Source of the DNA: Nitrospirota bacterium
GTDB lineage: Bacteria; Nitrospirota; Thermodesulfovibrionia; Thermodesulfovibrionales; JdFR-85
Length of the DNA stretch: 6,770 bases
Direction of reading: 5' to 3'
NCBI GenBank assembly: GCA_013152195.1
Contig: JAADGU010000076.1
Location: 1-6,770 of the forward strand
The position numbers and the translations under genes were made by a program. Shown in pieces: positions 1 through 5,805 of this stretch (the first letter of the stretch is position 1; every line of letters begins with the position of its first letter). The notes under the pieces were generated by a model. It had not been told where the DNA came from. It saw only the letters and a program-made list of their open reading frames with translations, and searched no databases.

Positions 1-231
1 ATAATTTACCAGTAACCCGTCAAACGATTCAATTGTAACCCTCTCCAGGGCCTTGAAAGACTCCCGAATCAGGGCCATCCTGTCTTCAACCTTAAAAAGA
101 GGCGTCTTCTTGGGATTCGGGGCAACAGCCACGACAATCTCATCAAAGATACTGAGACTCCTCATGACTATATCAATATGCCCGTTGGTGATGGGATCAA
201 AAGTTCCCGGACAGATAGCAATTCTTTTCAT
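1..231 (-). CDS. coaD: Phosphopantetheine adenylyltransferase (PPAT), N-terminal part, cut by window edge
   Basis: Cytoplasmic enzyme of coenzyme A biosynthesis. It transfers AMP from ATP to 4'-phosphopantetheine, giving dephospho-CoA. The first 77 codons are visible out of about 160 usual for the family; the rest lies left of the window. The protein begins MKRIAICPGTFDPITNGHID, the nucleotidyltransferase signature. Thr10 and His18 (of the TxGH-type motif) match the ATP-binding and catalytic residues of E. coli CoaD, and Lys42 in NPKKTPLF matches its conserved substrate-binding lysine. The ATG at 229-231 is preceded by AAGGAG (237-242) with a 5-base spacer, so the start is well supported. The gene lies downstream of rsmD on the same strand, a very common pairing, but 236 bases containing a large palindromic element separate them. 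Whether coaD has its own promoter there is not clear from sequence; I saw no good -35/-10 pair. Confidence 0.96.
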   Translation of the reverse strand, partial: MKRIAICPGTFDPITNGHIDIVMRSLSIFDEIVVAVAPNPKKTPLFKVEDRMALIRESFKALERVTIESFDGLLVNY

Positions 232-301
232 TCAAACTCCTTCTTGATTCAATCTGTTAGCTTATTCCCAAAACCAGGGATAAAAACCTCAATCATGGGA
301 A

Positions 302-433
302 GGAAGCGATACGACAGACTCTGAACGGTTTTAATTTCGCAGTAAATTCACCTGGATGGTGAATTGCGAAAATACCTCGGAGATGGACACGATGTCCATC
401 GAGAATGAGTGAAGAGTCTGTCGTATCGCTTCC
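302..433. repeat. Palindromic element: 21-bp perfect terminal inverted repeats enclosing two hairpins
   Basis: A non-coding 132-base element in the rsmD-coaD spacer. Bases 302-322 are the exact reverse complement of 413-433 (21 of 21). Between the arms are two nested hairpins. The first has stem 335-340/366-371 (TTTCGC/GCGAAA), a 4-base bulge at 341-344 on one side, stem 345-352/358-365 (AATTCACC/GGTGAATT) and a 5-base loop. The second has stem 376-378/401-403, a 3-base bulge at 379-381, stem 382-389/393-400 (GATGGACA/TGTCCATC) and a 3-base loop. The whole folds as a long stem closing a three-way junction whose two inner arms share one design: short basal stem, one-sided bulge, 8-bp upper stem, small loop. 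There is no U-tract directly after either arm, so it is not an ordinary intrinsic terminator. No open reading frame of note lies inside. A two-base AA flanks both ends (300-301 and 434-435), which is too short to prove a target duplication. It could be a MITE or REP-like mobile palindrome or a structured RNA domain. The structure is seen directly; the identity is inferred. Confidence 0.85.
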
Positions 434-467
434 AACAACCATTTGTCACTTTATAACTGGCCCCGGT

Positions 468-1031
468 TTATTTAAATGTCGTCAAGATAGTATCCCCGTA
501 AATATATCTCTTCTTCTGCCTCAAAAACCCCACTGATTCCGGTAGCAACTTCCCGGAAAAATGCTCTACCACAACCATCCCCCCGTCTCTCAGCATCACT
601 CCCTCTGCAATGAACGGCAAGACCTTCATCACTTCTTCGGATTGATATGCGGGGTCAATAAAGATAAAATCAAAGGTGTCACCATGCTCTTCGGTCTTTT
701 TGAGATAATCAAAGGCATGCATCCTGTAAACCTTCATACGCGTTGAAAAACCAAGTTCCAGGCCGGTCTCCTTTATAAGCTCTACCCTTACGGGGTTTAT
801 CTCAACAAATACGACAAATCCAGCTCCCCTGCTTAGTGCTTCAAAGCCTATGGCACCTGTACCGGCGTAGAGGTCAAGAAACCTTGCACCACAAATCCCG
901 GGACCTGTTATATTAAAAAGAGCCTCCCTCACCTTTGATGCGGTCGGCCTTAAAGGTGACCTTTCCGAGACGGCAACGGCCTTCAACCTTCTCCCCTTTG
1001 CCGTGCCTGCTGTAATCCTCAATTCCTTCAT
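468..1031 (-). CDS. rsmD: 16S rRNA (guanine(966)-N(2))-methyltransferase RsmD
   Basis: SAM-dependent methyltransferase that modifies G966 (E. coli numbering) of 16S rRNA during small-subunit assembly. With the start at 1031 the protein has 187 residues, normal for the family. It opens with the typical MKELRITAGTAKGRRL strand and has LRPT at 27-30 and REALFN at 35-40. The SAM-binding motif I is DLYAGTGAIG (53-62) with the acidic VEIN after it (76-79), and the catalytic-type motif is FIDPAY (124-129). That last motif is usually DPPF/DPPY, so Ala128 is a variant. The frame is open back to an ATG at 1142, but the added 37 residues are not family-like, whereas the ATG at 1029-1031 has AAGGA (1036-1040) in front and begins at the conserved N-terminus. 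Another in-frame ATG at 1064 lacks a ribosome binding site. It is divergent from the lipoprotein gene and upstream of coaD. Confidence 0.94.
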   Translation of the reverse strand: MKELRITAGTAKGRRLKAVAVSERSPLRPTASKVREALFNITGPGICGARFLDLYAGTGAIGFEALSRGAGFVVFVEINPVRVELIKETGLELGFSTRMKVYRMHAFDYLKKTEEHGDTFDFIFIDPAYQSEEVMKVLPFIAEGVMLRDGGMVVVEHFSGKLLPESVGFLRQKKRYIYGDTILTTFK

Positions 1032-1077
1032 CCTGTCCTTACAATGAAAAAGTTGTTCAGCCATAAAACTATTTTTT

Positions 1078-1083
1078 ATTATA
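1078..1083 (-). promoter_or_regulatory. Possible -10 box for rsmD
   Basis: On the minus strand a perfect TATAAT is followed by an A-rich stretch, 46 bases before the chosen rsmD ATG. The hexamers 17-18 bases upstream are poor matches to TTGACA, so the call rests on the -10 alone. If used, transcription would begin near 1070, inside the upstream open frame, which would rule out the start at 1142 and support the start at 1031 (or 1064). Confidence 0.3.
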
Positions 1084-1144
1084 ACACCTCGAAGGCACGG
1101 GGAGAAAGCCGGGCATATCAACAATTCACGCTTGTAATTCAAGA

Positions 1145-1174
1145 TTGATAAATTATTAAATAACGTGCTAAAAT
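1145..1174 (+). promoter_or_regulatory. Sigma-70-type promoter for the lipoprotein gene
   Basis: TTGATA (1145-1150) and TAAAAT (1169-1174) are separated by 18 bases of AT-rich DNA and sit 40 bases upstream of the lipoprotein ATG. Each hexamer has one mismatch to the sigma-70 consensus. The expected start of transcription is about 1181-1183, giving a leader of about 30 bases that contains the AGGAGG ribosome binding site (1204-1209). No operator-like palindrome is obvious around it. Confidence 0.65.
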
Positions 1175-1213
1175 CTGACTCTAATTCAACATCTAATCTC
1201 TATAGGAGGAGAC

Positions 1214-1726
1214 ATGAAAATCAGGTTAATCGCTATAGCTGCAGGAATCGGATTACTGTTATCTTTGGGGGCATGTAAAAAGAAGGAAGAGCCTGTACAA
1301 CAGGCAGCGGCACCAGCTCATGAAACAATGATGCCTAAAGGGGAATCAATGATGCCCAAAGGTGAGACCAGGATTGTTGTCCCGGATTCTGTCAAGGGTA
1401 AATGGGAGGCCGTAAAAATAGAGATACTTGACAAGACCTCAAACAAAAAGGAAGTGGTCACTGTAAAGCTCGGCTCTGAGTACACAATTCCAGACTCAAA
1501 TATAAAGATCAAGGTTGGAGATTTTCTGCCCGATTTCAGAATGGATGGACTGAGCATAACCTCGGCTTCGGACGAACTCAAGAATCCGGCAGTCCATATT
1601 ACAGTTTATGAGGGAGACAAGGAGATATTTAAAAGCTGGCTCTACTCAAACTTCCCCACAATTCATCCTTTTCAACACGAGAAGTACAGCCTGACCCTTA
1701 TTGAAGCAATACCTGCAAAGAAATAA
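1214..1726 (+). CDS. Small lipoprotein, probable DUF2155 family
   Basis: A 170-residue exported protein of unknown function. Residues 1-21 form a lipoprotein signal peptide: MKIR, a hydrophobic stretch, then the lipobox LGAC with the acylated Cys21. Lysines rather than Asp follow the cysteine, so the usual inner-membrane retention signal is absent and an outer-membrane destination is likely if the cell has one. Residues 22-53 are a low-complexity linker with the duplicated heptad MMPKGES/MMPKGET. Residues about 54-166 form a compact domain (VVPDSVKGKWEAVKIEI, VGDFLPDFRMDGLSI, IFKSWLYSNFPTIHPF) that I recall as DUF2155, known from deltaproteobacterial and related genomes; that assignment is from memory. 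AGGAGG at 1204-1209 fixes the start. It is monocistronic: own promoter upstream, hairpin terminator 20 bases after the stop. It is the only plus-strand gene here and has no evident functional tie to its neighbours. Confidence 0.88.
   Translation: MKIRLIAIAAGIGLLLSLGACKKKEEPVQQAAAPAHETMMPKGESMMPKGETRIVVPDSVKGKWEAVKIEILDKTSNKKEVVTVKLGSEYTIPDSNIKIKVGDFLPDFRMDGLSITSASDELKNPAVHITVYEGDKEIFKSWLYSNFPTIHPFQHEKYSLTLIEAIPAKK
1328..1369 (+). repeat. In-frame 21-bp tandem duplication in the lipoprotein linker
   Basis: Bases 1328-1348 and 1349-1369 are two adjacent copies of a 21-base unit that differ at a few positions. They encode MMPKGES and MMPKGET (residues 39-45 and 46-52). The duplication lies in the flexible linker after the acylated cysteine, so copy number could vary without harming the folded domain. 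Confidence 0.85.
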
Positions 1727-1745
1727 TCAAAAAAACTACAGCACT

Positions 1746-1767
1746 CCCCGCCGCTTGGTCGGCGGGG
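1746..1767. terminator. Shared hairpin terminator between convergent genes
   Basis: CCCCGCCG (1746-1753) pairs with CGGCGGGG (1760-1767) around a 6-base loop, giving a perfect 8-bp GC-only stem. It lies between the plus-strand lipoprotein stop (1726) and the minus-strand aroE stop (1769-1771). The plus-strand side is followed by ATTATT, a weak U-tract. On the minus strand a run of seven T occurs about 10 bases beyond the stem. It probably acts in both directions, with modest strength by the usual intrinsic-terminator criteria. Confidence 0.7.
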
Positions 1768-1768
1768 A

Positions 1769-2602
1769 TTATTCCCGGCCTTCCATTCCCTTGACTAATA
1801 TCTCTCTCATCAAGTCAACAGGAGGGACAACACCTGTCCATATCTGAAAGGCTAACACCCCCTGCCAGAGCAACATTCCAAGTCCGTTAACAGTCCTGCA
1901 CCCCTTCTCTCCTGCACCCTTTATGAGTGGTGTATCCCAGTAAATAAGGTCACATACAACCTGTTCCCTCCGGAGGAGGTCCATCTGCAGCGGAAGCGGG
2001 TCATCCTTTTTCAGACCAAGGGGGGTAGCATTAATAATTATGTCAGAGAAACGTATACTATCCTTGTCCTCTGCAACAAAAACCTCTCTGTTCAGCTTTT
2101 TAAGGTCTCTCACAAGCGGCAGGCTCTTGCCTGAATCAAGATCAAAGATATAGAGTCTCAAAGCCTTCTGAGCAAGGTAATAACCTATAGCCCTTGCCGC
2201 CCCTCCGGCACCCATGATGAATATATCCTTGCCAAGAGGGTCAACCCCTGCCTCTTTCAATGACTCCATAAACCCCCTGCCGTCTGTATTAAACCCCTTC
2301 AACAGACCACTGTCATTCCTTATGGTATTTACGGCACCAATAAACCCTGCCTCATCATCAATCTCATCCAGAAGCGGAATTACATCCTGTTTATACGGCA
2401 CGGTAACATTGCAGCCATGAAAGCTCAACGCCCTTATGCCCTTAACGGCATCCGGGAGTCCTCCCGGGTTAACAGGCATGGCAATATAGCAGTAATTCAG
2501 ACCAAGATGCTCAAAGGCAGCATTGTGCATGTCAGGCGACAGGCTATGCTCTACAGGATAACCGATAAGACCTGTTGTTTTTGTCCTGGCATTGATAGAC
2601 AT
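1769..2602 (-). CDS. aroE: Shikimate dehydrogenase
   Basis: Cytoplasmic enzyme of the aromatic amino acid (shikimate) pathway that reduces 3-dehydroshikimate to shikimate with NADPH. Its 277 residues are typical. The substrate-binding half shows SLSPDMHN (20-27, shikimate-binding serines 20 and 22), NVTVPYK (65-71, catalytic Lys71), AVNT (90-93) and NTDG (105-108, catalytic Asp107). The Rossmann half has GAGGAARA (131-138), followed by NATPLG (191-196), the conserved DLIYWDTPL (218-226) and NGLGMLLWQG (239-248). It is the last gene of the minus-strand operon. Its ATG lies 3 bases after the stop of the radical SAM gene, and its ribosome binding site GGAGG (2611-2615, 8-base spacer) is inside the end of that gene, so translation is probably coupled. 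The stop codon sits one base from the shared terminator hairpin. Confidence 0.97.
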   Translation of the reverse strand: MSINARTKTTGLIGYPVEHSLSPDMHNAAFEHLGLNYCYIAMPVNPGGLPDAVKGIRALSFHGCNVTVPYKQDVIPLLDEIDDEAGFIGAVNTIRNDSGLLKGFNTDGRGFMESLKEAGVDPLGKDIFIMGAGGAARAIGYYLAQKALRLYIFDLDSGKSLPLVRDLKKLNREVFVAEDKDSIRFSDIIINATPLGLKKDDPLPLQMDLLRREQVVCDLIYWDTPLIKGAGEKGCRTVNGLGMLLWQGVLAFQIWTGVVPPVDLMREILVKGMEGRE

Positions 2603-2605
2603 ATT

Positions 2606-3889
2606 TTATTCCTCCAGTGCATTTATTAAACCCCGTGGTGTCGGATCAATCACCCTTACCCTGATCCTCAGTATACGCTCAAGCTCCTCCACTGTTATGT
2701 CATCGAGAAGGACATCCTGACCGTCCCTGAATATAACGTCAGGCAGGAGCAGCACATCATAGTCAGAAGATCTATCAGCAACGCTCTGTATGATATCCCT
2801 TCCCGTAAGCAGTCCTGCTACTGTCACCGTTTCACCAAAAAACCTGTTCTCTACAGGAATAACATCAATACAGACCTGGTTCTTCAGACGCTCAACAAAC
2901 CTGCTGAGAAATGGATAAAAGGATGTGCCGGTTATGGCCAGGAATCTCTGTTCGAAGGGCTTTTTAAGGGGTTTTATCCTCGCTGCCTTATGGAGAAAAA
3001 GTGCGACCATACCAACACCATTTTCAATCTGTGGAAATTCACCATAATACTTAAGGGGAGGAAACTTCTTTTCCGCCCGGATATAGAGTTCATCAGCTCC
3101 GTATACCAGTGCATCACCATGCTTTTTCATAAACCGCTTCTGGAAATCCGATATTATAGCAACGGTTTCAAGGGCTTCGTCTTTCCCCACCGGCTTCAGC
3201 GGGGACTTCCTGTGCCTCGTCAGACCAACAGGCACAACTGCAATAGATGAGACATATGGATAGAATTTATGCAGGTCATTTATGGTACTCATGAGTTTAT
3301 CCCCATCATTGTACCCCGGACAGAGGACAATCTGTACATGAATCCGTATCCTGTTCTTTGCAAGCCACTTCAGCTCCTTCATTATATCCGCAGCATTACT
3401 GTTACCAAGAAGGGTGTTTCTTATCTCCCTGTCTGTTGAATGGACCGAGATGTACAGGGGGCTCAATCTCTGTTCAATAATCCTCTTCTTCTCTGCAGGG
3501 GTTATGTTGGAAAGGGTAATGTAGCTGCCGTAAAGAAATGACATCCTGAAATCCTCGTCCTTGATGTAAAGGCTCCGCCTCAACCCCTTTGGCAACTGAC
3601 TAACAAAGCAGAAAATACACTTGTTCCTGCAAGTCTTTATGCGGAACGGACGAAGCTCGATCCCGAGATCCTCTCCTTCATCTCTGCTTACCCTGGTACG
3701 TATAATCCTGTCCTTTCTCTTTACCGAGACATTCAAATCCAGATCGTCAGTATAAAAAACAAGATCAATTGAGTCGTGAATTCTCTTTCTGTTAACGGTC
3801 AGCAACATATCACCAGGCCTGATCCCGGCCCTTTCAGCAGGACTGTCAGGCCTCGTAGTTCCAACTATATTTCCCCCTGTCCCTCCCAT
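2606..3889 (-). CDS. PDZ / radical SAM / DUF512 protein of unknown function
   Basis: A 427-residue probable iron-sulfur enzyme. Residues about 7-60 are PDZ-like (NIVGTTRPDSPAERAGIRPGDMLLTVN). Next comes the radical SAM cluster motif CRNKCIFC, with Cys87, Cys91 and Cys94 in the standard CX3CX2C spacing that holds a 4Fe-4S cluster and SAM. The barrel continues through about residue 220. From about 225 the sequence fits DUF512: VYGADELYI (262-270), the central IPVENRFFGETVTVAGLLTG (344-363) and the C-terminal LLLPDVIFRDG..LLDDIT (380-399). Members occur mainly in anaerobes and in cyanobacteria (the family once called TIGR03279); the reaction is not known to me. The ATG at 3887-3889 overlaps the pgsA stop by one base (TGATG), with a G-rich AGGGGG 8 bases upstream. 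It may be a maturase or modification enzyme, but nothing here identifies the substrate. Confidence 0.93.
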   Translation of the reverse strand: MGGTGGNIVGTTRPDSPAERAGIRPGDMLLTVNRKRIHDSIDLVFYTDDLDLNVSVKRKDRIIRTRVSRDEGEDLGIELRPFRIKTCRNKCIFCFVSQLPKGLRRSLYIKDEDFRMSFLYGSYITLSNITPAEKKRIIEQRLSPLYISVHSTDREIRNTLLGNSNAADIMKELKWLAKNRIRIHVQIVLCPGYNDGDKLMSTINDLHKFYPYVSSIAVVPVGLTRHRKSPLKPVGKDEALETVAIISDFQKRFMKKHGDALVYGADELYIRAEKKFPPLKYYGEFPQIENGVGMVALFLHKAARIKPLKKPFEQRFLAITGTSFYPFLSRFVERLKNQVCIDVIPVENRFFGETVTVAGLLTGRDIIQSVADRSSDYDVLLLPDVIFRDGQDVLLDDITVEELERILRIRVRVIDPTPRGLINALEE

Positions 3890-4458
3890 CAGGCAAGCCC
3901 CCTGTAGATGTAATGAACCCCGGAAAGGACCGTTAAGACAGCTGTCACAATAATCAATGGTTCCGGTGCGGGCAAAATATCCCTGTCAAGATTTACACGA
4001 AGCAGGATATAAACGAGTAAAACAAGCTGGGAGGCATTTGCAAGCTTTCCGAGAAGACTCGGCTCCACTCTCGTTCTGTGAGAAGTCAAATACAGTATCA
4101 ACCACCCTGTCACTATGATAATATCCCTGCTGATAACTGTTATTGTCAGCCATTTCGGCACCAGACCGTATACGGCAAAGAGGACAAAAGAGGTAACAAG
4201 CAGAAATTTATCGGCCACAGGGTCAAGGAATTTACCAAGTGCTGTCTGTTGATTTCTCGCCCTTGCAATCAGTCCATCAAAAAAATCCGTAACTGCAGCA
4301 ACAATAAAGACATAAAGGGCATAGTCATATTTCCTGTAGACTAAGGCACTCACAAAGACAGGTACAAGGATAATTCTGAGGGTGGTCAGTGAGTTAGGTA
4401 TATTGAAATGCTTCAAGGTCATCTCCCCGGAGTCTGAAACAGCAAATTCAGGCCCCAT
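3889..4458 (-). CDS. pgsA: CDP-diacylglycerol-glycerol-3-phosphate 3-phosphatidyltransferase
   Basis: Integral membrane enzyme that makes phosphatidylglycerol phosphate from CDP-diacylglycerol and glycerol-3-phosphate, the committed step to phosphatidylglycerol and cardiolipin. The full CDP-alcohol phosphotransferase signature DX2DGX2ARX8GX3DX3D is present: Asp58, Asp61, Gly62, Ala65, Arg66, Gly75, Asp79 and Asp83. These residues bind the metal ions and the CDP group. The start region NIPNSLTTLRIILVPVFV (19-36) is typical of PgsA and favours it over other family members such as PssA. Hydrophobic segments lie near 26-40, 45-58, 84-100, 104-124, 140-155 and 166-184. The ATG at 4458 overlaps rpe by 11 bases and has AGGG six bases upstream. 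An alternative ATG at 4422 removes 12 non-conserved residues and fits the usual family N-terminus, but its GGGGAG abuts the codon. Function is secure; the start is not. Confidence 0.93.
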   Translation of the reverse strand: MGPEFAVSDSGEMTLKHFNIPNSLTTLRIILVPVFVSALVYRKYDYALYVFIVAAVTDFFDGLIARARNQQTALGKFLDPVADKFLLVTSFVLFAVYGLVPKWLTITVISRDIIIVTGWLILYLTSHRTRVEPSLLGKLANASQLVLLVYILLRVNLDRDILPAPEPLIIVTAVLTVLSGVHYIYRGLA

Positions 4459-5104
4459 TCTCTACCCTGAATCTCCTGACAACTTCAGAATAATCCTCTG
4501 AATTAAAGAAAGCCGACCCCATAACCAGTATATCTGCACCAGCATCAGCAATCTCCCGCGCGTTATCTATCTTGACACCCCCATCAACCTCGATAAGGAC
4601 ATCAAGCCCCCTCTCCCGGACAATTCTCTTCAGCATCCTGATCTTCTCAAGACTCTGAGGAATAAAGCTCTGCCCGCCAAACCCCGGGTTAACCGACATT
4701 ACAAGAACAAGGTCAACCTCTGAAAGAATGCTTTCAAGGCTCCACACAGGGGTGGCAGGATTAATTGAGACCCCCGCCTTTTTACCGCTTTCCTTTATCC
4801 ATTGGACAGTTCTGTGCAGATGAGAGGTGGCCTCCAGATGCACTGTAATTATATCAGCCCCGGCATTAACAAAGTCAGAGATATACCTGTCAGGGTCTTC
4901 TATCATAAGGTGAACATCAAAGGGCAGACCTGTGGCCTTCCTGATTCCCTTCACCACTTCCTGGCCTATGGAGATATTCGGAACAAAGTGGCCATCCATT
5001 ACGTCAATGTGAATCATGTCAGCTCCGGCTTCCTCTGCCTCCCTGATCTCTTCGCCAAGCCGGGTAAAATCAGCCGAAAGTATGGACGGCGCAATCATAA
5101 CCAT
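4448..5104 (-). CDS. rpe: Ribulose-phosphate 3-epimerase
   Basis: Cytoplasmic TIM-barrel enzyme that interconverts D-ribulose 5-phosphate and D-xylulose 5-phosphate in the pentose phosphate (or Calvin) pathway. All 218 residues align with the family. Visible motifs are APSILSADF (5-13), HIDVMDGHFVPN (32-43, with metal ligand His32 and catalytic Asp34), DVHLMI (63-68, His65), VHLE (88-91), NPGFGGQ (139-145), EVDGG (172-176, second catalytic Asp174) and MGSAFF (195-200, phosphate binding). The start ATG at 5104 has AGGA with a 6-base spacer and overlaps the PASTA gene by 10 bases. A second ATG two codons on (5098) would form an ATGA overlap but is farther from a ribosome binding site. The rsmB-PASTA-rpe order suggests co-transcription and not a shared pathway. 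Confidence 0.97.
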   Translation of the reverse strand: MVMIAPSILSADFTRLGEEIREAEEAGADMIHIDVMDGHFVPNISIGQEVVKGIRKATGLPFDVHLMIEDPDRYISDFVNAGADIITVHLEATSHLHRTVQWIKESGKKAGVSINPATPVWSLESILSEVDLVLVMSVNPGFGGQSFIPQSLEKIRMLKRIVRERGLDVLIEVDGGVKIDNAREIADAGADILVMGSAFFNSEDYSEVVRRFRVENGA

Positions 5105-5805
5105 CTGATTTCCTGTTCCTCCTCGTACTTTAATCTTAATTTAACAGACTCTCCCCTCCTGATAATACTCCCTGGAGAGGGTGTCTGTTCTGCAATGAGA
5201 CTGCCGTAATCGATCAATTCAATATCTATCCCCAGGCGATTAGCAAGGGTCTTTGCCTCATCAAGGGACATCTTCGTAAAATCAGGACACGAATAAAGTG
5301 TCGGAAAAGGTCCTTTACTCAGAAGAAAGGTAATATTATCTGAGCCCTTCTCTTCAGGGGCAGGTCTCTGTGCAATAACTATCCCCTTTTCAAAACTCTC
5401 GGAATGAACCTTGATAATCTTCCTTATCTTGATGCTCTTTTTAATTGCAAGTTCTCTTGCCTCATCCAGATTGAGCCCTACAAATGACGGCATATAGTAT
5501 ATCCGTGGCCCCTTACTGATTATTACCCTAATGGTTCGCCCTTCCTTTATCTTGTTATCCGGGGGAATCTCCTGCCTGATGATATATCCGGTCGGCACAT
5601 CGGTACTGAAGTCTTCACCCCCTATCTTCAGATAGAGTCTCTTTGACAGGAGCTCCTTATTTGCCTCAACAAGGCTCTGTCCCCTGAGGTCAGGGACTGT
5701 AACAGTCTTTTTGGAACCCATCACCCAGAAGGTAAGATAACTGCTCACAATGGCCAGGAAGATAAACAGCGAGATGTAGAGGCTTATTTTTATAAAACCT
5801 TTCAT
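5095..5805 (-). CDS. Membrane-anchored protein with three PASTA domains, no kinase
   Basis: A 236-residue protein with one N-terminal membrane segment (about residues 7-29, a short cytoplasmic MKGFIK in front) and an extracytoplasmic part made of three PASTA repeats. These span about 34-99 (VTVPDLRGQSLVEANKEL to IRVIISKGP), 101-166 (YYMPSFVGLNLDEARELA to ITFLLSKGP) and 167-227 (LYSCPDFTKMSLDEAKTLA to VKLRLKY). PASTA modules are known from PBP2x-type penicillin-binding proteins and PknB/Stk kinases, where they bind muropeptides or peptidoglycan. Here neither a kinase nor a transpeptidase domain is attached, so a periplasmic cell-wall binding or sensing role is only an inference. It ends in a charged tail, EEEQEIRWL. 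The ATG overlaps the rsmB stop in an ATGA (5802-5805), with AAGGA just upstream, so it is coupled to rsmB. It overlaps rpe by 10 bases downstream. Confidence 0.92.
   Translation of the reverse strand: MKGFIKISLYISLFIFLAIVSSYLTFWVMGSKKTVTVPDLRGQSLVEANKELLSKRLYLKIGGEDFSTDVPTGYIIRQEIPPDNKIKEGRTIRVIISKGPRIYYMPSFVGLNLDEARELAIKKSIKIRKIIKVHSESFEKGIVIAQRPAPEEKGSDNITFLLSKGPFPTLYSCPDFTKMSLDEAKTLANRLGIDIELIDYGSLIAEQTPSPGSIIRRGESVKLRLKYEEEQEIRWL

Noticed and set aside
53..247. 64-codon plus-strand open frame
   Set aside because: It is antisense to coaD, whose sequence is conserved and has a good start. The plus-strand product has no recognisable features.
302..433. Palindromic element as an intrinsic terminator, CRISPR repeat, tRNA or integron attC site
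   Set aside because: No U-tract follows either arm directly. There is only one copy in the window, with no spacers. It lacks a tRNA anticodon-loop layout and acceptor end, and I see no attC core sites or integrase nearby.
1032..1142. N-terminal 37-residue extension of rsmD from the ATG at 1142
   Set aside because: The added residues are not family-like. They cross a TATAAT box and reach the -35 region of the divergent promoter. The ATG at 1031 has a ribosome binding site and starts at the conserved N-terminus.
1318..1581. 87-codon minus-strand frame inside the lipoprotein gene
   Set aside because: It is a shadow of the lipoprotein coding sequence, which has promoter, ribosome binding site, signal peptide and terminator support.
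4802..5209. 135-codon open frame on the plus strand opposite rpe
   Set aside because: It lies antisense to the fully conserved rpe and to the end of the PASTA gene. Its product looks like no family I know, and it has no ribosome binding site that stands out.
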